From Lytechinus variegatus (lineage: Eukaryota > Echinodermata > Echinoidea > Temnopleuroida > Toxopneustidae), in the NCBI RefSeq assembly GCF_018143015.1, contig NC_054740.1, positions 53,750,779-53,814,778 of the forward strand: a DNA stretch of 64,000 bases, in the 5' to 3' direction. The first letter of the stretch is position 1. Every line of letters begins with the position of its first letter. This document shows positions 58,107 through 64,000 of the stretch, one piece after another. A program made the translations under genes and the position numbers. The notes beneath the pieces are model-generated. The model was not told the origin of the DNA, searched no databases, and saw only the letters and a list, made by a program, of their open reading frames with translations.

Positions 58107-58233
58107 AGGTTAAAAACCATCCAAACATACATGAACTTTCTCGGCAGAATTTCGGTCACCGTTTTTTTCTTCTAAAATACCACATCTCAGTCAGATATAA
58201 TACATAGATTGACAAGAAGTTTCCAGATGCCGA

Positions 58234-58269
<36 letters not shown>

Positions 58270-58411
58270 AAAGGTCCCTGGTTCAAAACCATCCAAAGAA
58301 ACATGAACTGTCCCGGGTCTCGGCAGAATTTAAGTCACCGTTTTTTCTTCTAACATACCACCTCTCAGCCAGATATACTACATAGATTGACAAGAAGTTT
58401 CCAGATGCCGA

Positions 58412-58462
<51 letters not shown>

Positions 58463-58589
58463 AAAACCATCCAATGAAACATGAACTGTCCCGGGTCTCG
58501 GCAGAATTTTGGTCACCGGATTTTTTTTCTAAATACCACATCTCAGCCAGATATAATACATAGATTGACAAGAAGTTTCCAGATGCCGA

Positions 58590-58640
<51 letters not shown>

Positions 58641-58769
58641 AAAACTATCCAAAGAAACATGAACTGTGTCGGGTCTCGGCAGAATTTTGGTCACCGTTTT
58701 TTTTTTTCTAAAATACCACATCTCAGCCAGATATAATACATAGATTGACAAGAAGTTTCCAAATGCCGA

Positions 58770-58820
<51 letters not shown>

Positions 58821-58948
58821 AAAACCATCCAAAGAAACATGAACTGTCCCGGGTCTCGGCAGAATTTTGGTCACCGGATTTTTTTTCTAAAATACCACAT
58901 CTCAGCCAGATATAATACATAGATTGACAAGAAGTTTCCAGATGCCGA

Positions 58949-58999
<51 letters not shown>

Positions 59000-59136
59000 A
59001 AAACTATCCAAAGAAACATGAACTGTCCCGGGTCTCGGCAGAATTTTGGTCACCGGTTTTTTTTTTTAAATACCACATCTCAGCCAGATATAATACATAG
59101 ATTGACAAGAAGTTTCCAGATCCCGAGATAGCTCAA

Positions 59137-59171
<35 letters not shown>

Positions 59172-59311
59172 AGGTTCAAAACTATCCAAAGAAACATGAA
59201 CTGTCCCGGGTCTCGGCAGAATTTTGGTCACCGTTTTTTTGTCTAAAATACCACATCTCAGCCAGATACAATACATAGATTGACAAGAAGTTTTCAGATG
59301 CCGAGATAGCG

Positions 59312-59349
<38 letters not shown>

Positions 59350-59476
59350 AGGTTAAAAACCATCCAAACATACATGAACTGTCTCGGCAGAATTTTGGTC
59401 ACCGTTTTTTTCTTCTAAAATACCACATCTCAGCCAGATATAATAATAGATTGAACAAGAAGTTTCCAGATGCCGA

Positions 59477-59507
<31 letters not shown>

Positions 59508-59645
59508 TATCTGAAGGAAAAACCATCCAAAGAAACATGAACTGTCCCGGGTCTCGGCAGAATTTTGGTCACCGTTTTTTCTTCTAACATACCACCTCTC
59601 AGCCAGATATACTACATAGATTGACAAGAAGTTTCCAGATGCCGA

Positions 59646-59696
<51 letters not shown>

Positions 59697-59824
59697 AAAA
59701 CCATCCAATGAAACATGAACTGTCCCGGGTCTCGGCAGAATTTTGGTCACCGGATTTTTTTTCTAAAATACCACATCTCAGCCAGATATAATACATAGAT
59801 TGACAAGAAGTTTCCAGATGCCGA

Positions 59825-59875
<51 letters not shown>

Positions 59876-60003
59876 AAAACCATCCAAAGAAACATGAACT
59901 GTCCCGGGTCTCGGCAGAATTTTGGTCACCGGTTTTTCTTTCTGAAATACCACATCTCAGCCAGATATAATACATAGATTGACAAGAAGTTTCCAGATGC
60001 CGA

Positions 60004-60054
<51 letters not shown>

Positions 60055-60170
60055 AAAACCATCCAAAGAAACATGAACTCGGCAGAATTTTGGTCACCGG
60101 TTTTTCTTTCTGAAATACCACACTCAGCCAGATATAATACATAGATTGACAAGAAGTTTCCAGATGCCGA

Positions 60171-60221
<51 letters not shown>

Positions 60222-60348
60222 AAAACCATCGAAAGAAACATGAACTGTCCCGGGTCTCGGCAGAATTTTGGTCACCGTTTTTTTTTCTAAAATACCACAT
60301 CTCAGCCAGATGTAATATATAGATTGACAAGAAGTTTCCAGATGCCGA

Positions 60349-60399
<51 letters not shown>

Positions 60400-60532
60400 A
60401 AAACTATCCAAAGAAACATGAACTGTCCCGGGTCTCGGCAGAATTTTGGTCACCGTTTTTTTTTTAAAATACCACATCTCAGCCAGATACAATACATAGA
60501 TTGACAAGAAGTTTTCAGATGCCGAGATAGCG

Positions 60533-60570
<38 letters not shown>

Positions 60571-60697
60571 AGGTTAAAAACCATCCAAACATACATGAAC
60601 TGTCTCGGCAGAATTTTGGTCACCGTTTTTTTCTTCTAAAATACCACATCTCAGCCAGATATAATACATAGATTGACAAGAAGTTTCCAGATGCCGA

Positions 60698-60728
<31 letters not shown>

Positions 60729-60867
60729 TATCTGAAGGTCAAAACCATCCAAAGAAACATGAACTGTCCCGGGTCTCGGCAGAATTTTGGTCACCGTTTT
60801 TTCTTCTAACATACCACCTCTCAGCCAGATATACTACATAGATTGACAAGAAGTTTCCAGATGCCGA

Positions 60868-60918
<51 letters not shown>

Positions 60919-61066
60919 AAAACCATCCAATGAAACATGAACTGTCCCGGGTCTCGGCAGAATTTTGGTCACCGGATTTTTTTTCTAAAATACCACATCT
61001 CAGCCAGATATAATACATAGATTGACAAGAAGTTTCCAGATGCCGAGATAGCTCAGTTGGGAGAGT

Positions 61067-61097
<31 letters not shown>

Positions 61098-61225
61098 AAA
61101 ACCATCCAAAGAAACATGAACTGTCCCGGGTCTCGGCAGAATTTTGGTCACCGGTTTTTCTTTCTGAAATACCACATCTCAGCCAGATATAATACATAGA
61201 TTGACAAGAAGTTTCCAGATGCCGA

Positions 61226-61276
<51 letters not shown>

Positions 61277-61392
61277 AAAACCATCCAAAGAAACATGAAC
61301 TCGGCAGAATTTTGGTCACCGGTTTTTCTTTCTGAAATACCACACTCAGCCAGATATAATACATAGATTGACAAGAAGTTTCCAGATGCCGA

Positions 61393-61443
<51 letters not shown>

Positions 61444-61570
61444 AAAACCATCCAAAGAAACATGAACTGTCCCGGGTCTCGGCAGAATTTTGGTCACCGT
61501 TTTTTCTTCTAACATACCACCTCTCAGCCAGATATACTACATAGATTGACAAGAAGTTTCCAGATGCCGA

Positions 61571-61621
<51 letters not shown>

Positions 61622-61749
61622 AAAACCATCCAATGAAACATGAACTGTCCCGGGTCTCGGCAGAATTTTGGTCACCGGATTTTTTTTCTAAAATACCACA
61701 TCTCAGCCAGATATAATACATAGATTGACAAGAAGTTTCCAGATGCCGA

Positions 61750-61800
<51 letters not shown>

Positions 61801-61927
61801 AAAACTATCCAAAGAAACATGAACTGTGTCGGGTCTCGGCAGAATTTTGGTCACCGTTTTTTTTTCTAAAATACCACATCTCAGCCAGATATAATACATA
61901 GATTGACAAGAAGTTTCCAAATGCCGA

Positions 61928-61978
<51 letters not shown>

Positions 61979-62106
61979 AAAACCATCCAAAGAAACATGA
62001 ACTGTCCCGGGTCTCGGCAGAATTTTGGTCACCGGATTTTTTTTCTAAAATACCACATCTCAGCCAGATATAATACATAGATTGACAAGAAGTTTCCAGA
62101 TGCCGA

Positions 62107-62157
<51 letters not shown>

Positions 62158-62294
62158 AAAACTATCCAAAGAAACATGAACTGTCCCGGGTCTCGGCAGA
62201 ATTTTGGTCACCGGTTTTTTTTTTTAAATACCACATCTCAGCCAGATATAATACATAGATTGACAAGAAGTTTCCAGATCCCGAGATAGCTCAA

Positions 62295-62329
<35 letters not shown>

Positions 62330-62462
62330 AGGTTCAAAACTATCCAAAGAAACATGAACTGTCCCGGGTCTCGGCAGAATTTTGGTCACCGTTTTTTTTT
62401 CTAAAATACCACATCTCAGCCAGATACAATACATAGATTGACAAGAAGTTTCCAGATGCCGA

Positions 62463-62513
<51 letters not shown>

Positions 62514-62642
62514 AAAACTATCCAAAGAAACATGAACTGTGTCGGGTCTCGGCAGAATTTTGGTCACCGTTTTTTTTTTTCTAAAATACCACATCTCAGC
62601 CAGATATAATACATAGATTGACAAGAAGTTTCCAAATGCCGA

Positions 62643-62693
<51 letters not shown>

Positions 62694-62821
62694 AAAACCA
62701 TCCAAAGAAACATGAACTGTCCCGGGTCTCGGCAGAATTTTGGTCACCGGATTTTTTTTCTAAAATACCACATCTCAGCCAGATATAATACATAGATTGA
62801 CAAGAAGTTTCCAGATGCCGA

Positions 62822-62872
<51 letters not shown>

Positions 62873-63009
62873 AAAACTATCCAAAGAAACATGAACTGTC
62901 CCGGGTCTCGGCAGAATTTTGGTCACCGGTTTTTTTTTTTAAATACCACATCTCAGCCAGATATAATACATAGATTGACAAGAAGTTTCCAGATCCCGAG
63001 ATAGCTCAA

Positions 63010-63044
<35 letters not shown>

Positions 63045-63183
63045 AGGTTCAAAACTATCCAAAGAAACATGAACTGTCCCGGGTCTCGGCAGAATTTTGG
63101 TCACCGTTTTTTTTTCTAAAATACCACATCTCAGCAGATACAATACATAGATTGACAGGAAGTTTTCAGATGCCGAGATAGCG

Positions 63184-63221
<38 letters not shown>

Positions 63222-63348
63222 ATGTTAAAAACCATCCAAACATACATGAACTGTCTCGGCAGAATTTTGGTCACCGTTTTTTTCTTCTAAAATACCACAT
63301 CTCAGCCAGATATAATACATAGATTGACAAGAAGTTTCCAGATGCCGA

Positions 63349-63379
<31 letters not shown>

Positions 63380-63518
63380 TATCTGAAGGTCAAAACCATC
63401 CAAAGAAACATGAACTGTCCCGGGTCTCGGCAGAATTTTGGTCACCGTTTTTTCTTCTAACATACCACCTCTCAGCCAGATATACTACATAGATTGACAA
63501 GAAGTTTCCAGATGCCGA

Positions 63519-63569
<51 letters not shown>

Positions 63570-63658
63570 AAAACCATCCAAAGAAACATGAACTGTCCCG
63601 GGTCTCGGCAGAATTTTGGTCACGGTTTTTTTTTCTAAAATACCACATCTCAGCCAGA

Positions 63659-63665
63659 TATAATA
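63659..63665 (+). promoter_or_regulatory. TATAATA box 27-33 bp upstream of a tRNA-like unit (example)
   Basis: Present at the same place in most units. It sits at the spacing seen for TATA elements that help Pol III at some tRNA genes. Older units and the dispersed copies read GATAATCCATAG here instead. Confidence 0.4.
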
Positions 63666-63691
63666 CATAGATTGACAAGAAGTTTCCAGAT

Positions 63692-63696
63692 GCCGA

Positions 63697-63747
<51 letters not shown>

Positions 63748-63787
63748 AAAACCATCCAAAGAAACATGAACTGTCCCGGGTCTCGGC
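63692..63787 (+). tRNA. tRNA-Phe-like gene, exemplar of the main class
   Basis: All four stems pair perfectly apart from the U-G in the T stem; anticodon GAA. T-loop insert as in unit 1. TTTT starts 4 nt after the acceptor (GCAGAATTTTGG), giving a nearby Pol III stop. This sequence represents the commonest class in 49-64 kb. Confidence 0.68.
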
Positions 63788-63875
63788 AGAATTTTGGTCA
63801 CCGGTTTTTCTTTCTGAAATACCACATCTCAGCCAGATATAATACATAGATTGACAAGAAGTTTCCAGATGCCGA

Positions 63876-63926
<51 letters not shown>

Positions 63927-64000
63927 AAAACCATCCAATGAAACATGAACTGTCCCGGGTCTCGGCAGAATTTTGGTCACCGGATTTTTTTTCTAAATAC

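Larger units (their letters stand above)
37591..64000 (+). repeat. tandem array of ~178-bp tRNA-Phe-like units (whole array, about 110 units)
   Basis: Unit = tRNA-like gene (about 96 nt) + spacer (about 80 bp: TTTTGGTCACCG, T-run, CTAAAATACCACATCTCAGC, then AGATATAATACATAG and ATTGACAAGAAGTTTCCAGA). Period 177-180 bp, the variation coming mainly from T-run length. All units point the same way. Array blocks are 37591-38237, 39139-39409, 40710-42408, 43324-43595, 44890-46599, 47515-47785 and 49075-64000, separated by three copies each of two transposons. The number of units is estimated from length, not counted one by one. The array runs off the right edge. Confidence 0.92.
49075..64000 (+). 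repeat. uninterrupted tRNA-Phe-like block (about 84 units)
   Basis: About 14.9 kb of head-to-tail units. Variant classes recur in blocks: units with TAGCGCAGTTGG and a missing CCCGGG (GAACTGTCTCGGC or GAACTTTCTCGGC), units with GAACTCGGC, units with CCCGAGATAGCTCAATTGG and units with GAACTGTGTCGGG. Their recurrence at common offsets (about 3.35, 2.46 and 1.22 kb) shows multi-unit duplications inside the block. Confidence 0.9.

Noticed and set aside
37822-63946. Dozens of minus-strand frames of 62-134 codons beginning MFLWMVLNQGPSDLQSDALP or similar
   Set aside because: They are antisense readings of the tRNA-like unit (DLQSDALPTELSRHLE is the complement of the anticodon and D arms). They recur with the DNA unit and have no independent coding signal.
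37591-64000. CRISPR-like repeat array
   Set aside because: The whole 178-bp unit is repeated, with no unique spacers and no cas genes; the DNA is eukaryotic.

Overview
This looks like nuclear DNA of a marine invertebrate deuterostome, most likely an echinoderm. The support is an intron-containing mitochondrial carrier gene, AT-rich intergenic DNA packed with short inverted-repeat transposons, CR1/L2-like LINE fragments, tRNA-derived SINEs, and a sulfotransferase-like exon of a type I recall as abundant in sea urchins. The taxon is an inference from style; no species-specific marker was read.

Layout. 1-8.2 kb: gene-poor DNA with AT and AC microsatellites, a TIR element carrying an intact-looking tRNA with a UCA anticodon (3669-3739), a mariner-like MITE and a perfect hairpin. 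8.2-12.2 kb: an SLC25A51-like mitochondrial NAD+ carrier gene on the + strand, three coding exons, 344 codons. 12.2-30.4 kb: intergenic DNA holding SINEs, a LINE 3' end, a piggyBac-like MITE with TTAA duplications, a nested pair of hAT-like elements, several palindromic MITE families, two oppositely oriented 15-bp minisatellites and a 64-bp palindrome. 30.5 kb: a first exon of a P-loop sulfotransferase-like gene; I found no later exons. 31.8-34.8 kb: two 5'-truncated LINEs in opposite orientation. 34.9-37.5 kb: MITEs and dispersed tRNA-Phe-like copies.

37.6-64.0 kb is one large tandem array of a 177-180 bp unit. Each typical unit is a tRNA-Phe(GAA)-like gene of about 96 nt plus a spacer of about 80 bp. 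Acceptor, D, anticodon and T stems are preserved, but the T loop carries about 24 extra nucleotides. A box, a near-consensus B box and a T-run terminator are present, and most units have TATAATA about 30 bp upstream. I estimate about 110 units, running off the right edge. One unit was hit by a hAT-like element (8-bp duplication inside the anticodon stem) and one spacer by another TIR element; the block containing both was then amplified three times as a 4.2 kb higher-order repeat. Related copies lie outside the array at 25.9, 26.4, 36.2 and 37.1 kb, twice in head-to-head pairs, so the array probably grew from a dispersed mobile or fold-back tRNA-like repeat.

Only the carrier gene is a confident complete protein-coding gene. 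The many short minus-strand open frames across the array are antisense readings of the tRNA-like repeat and are not called as proteins.
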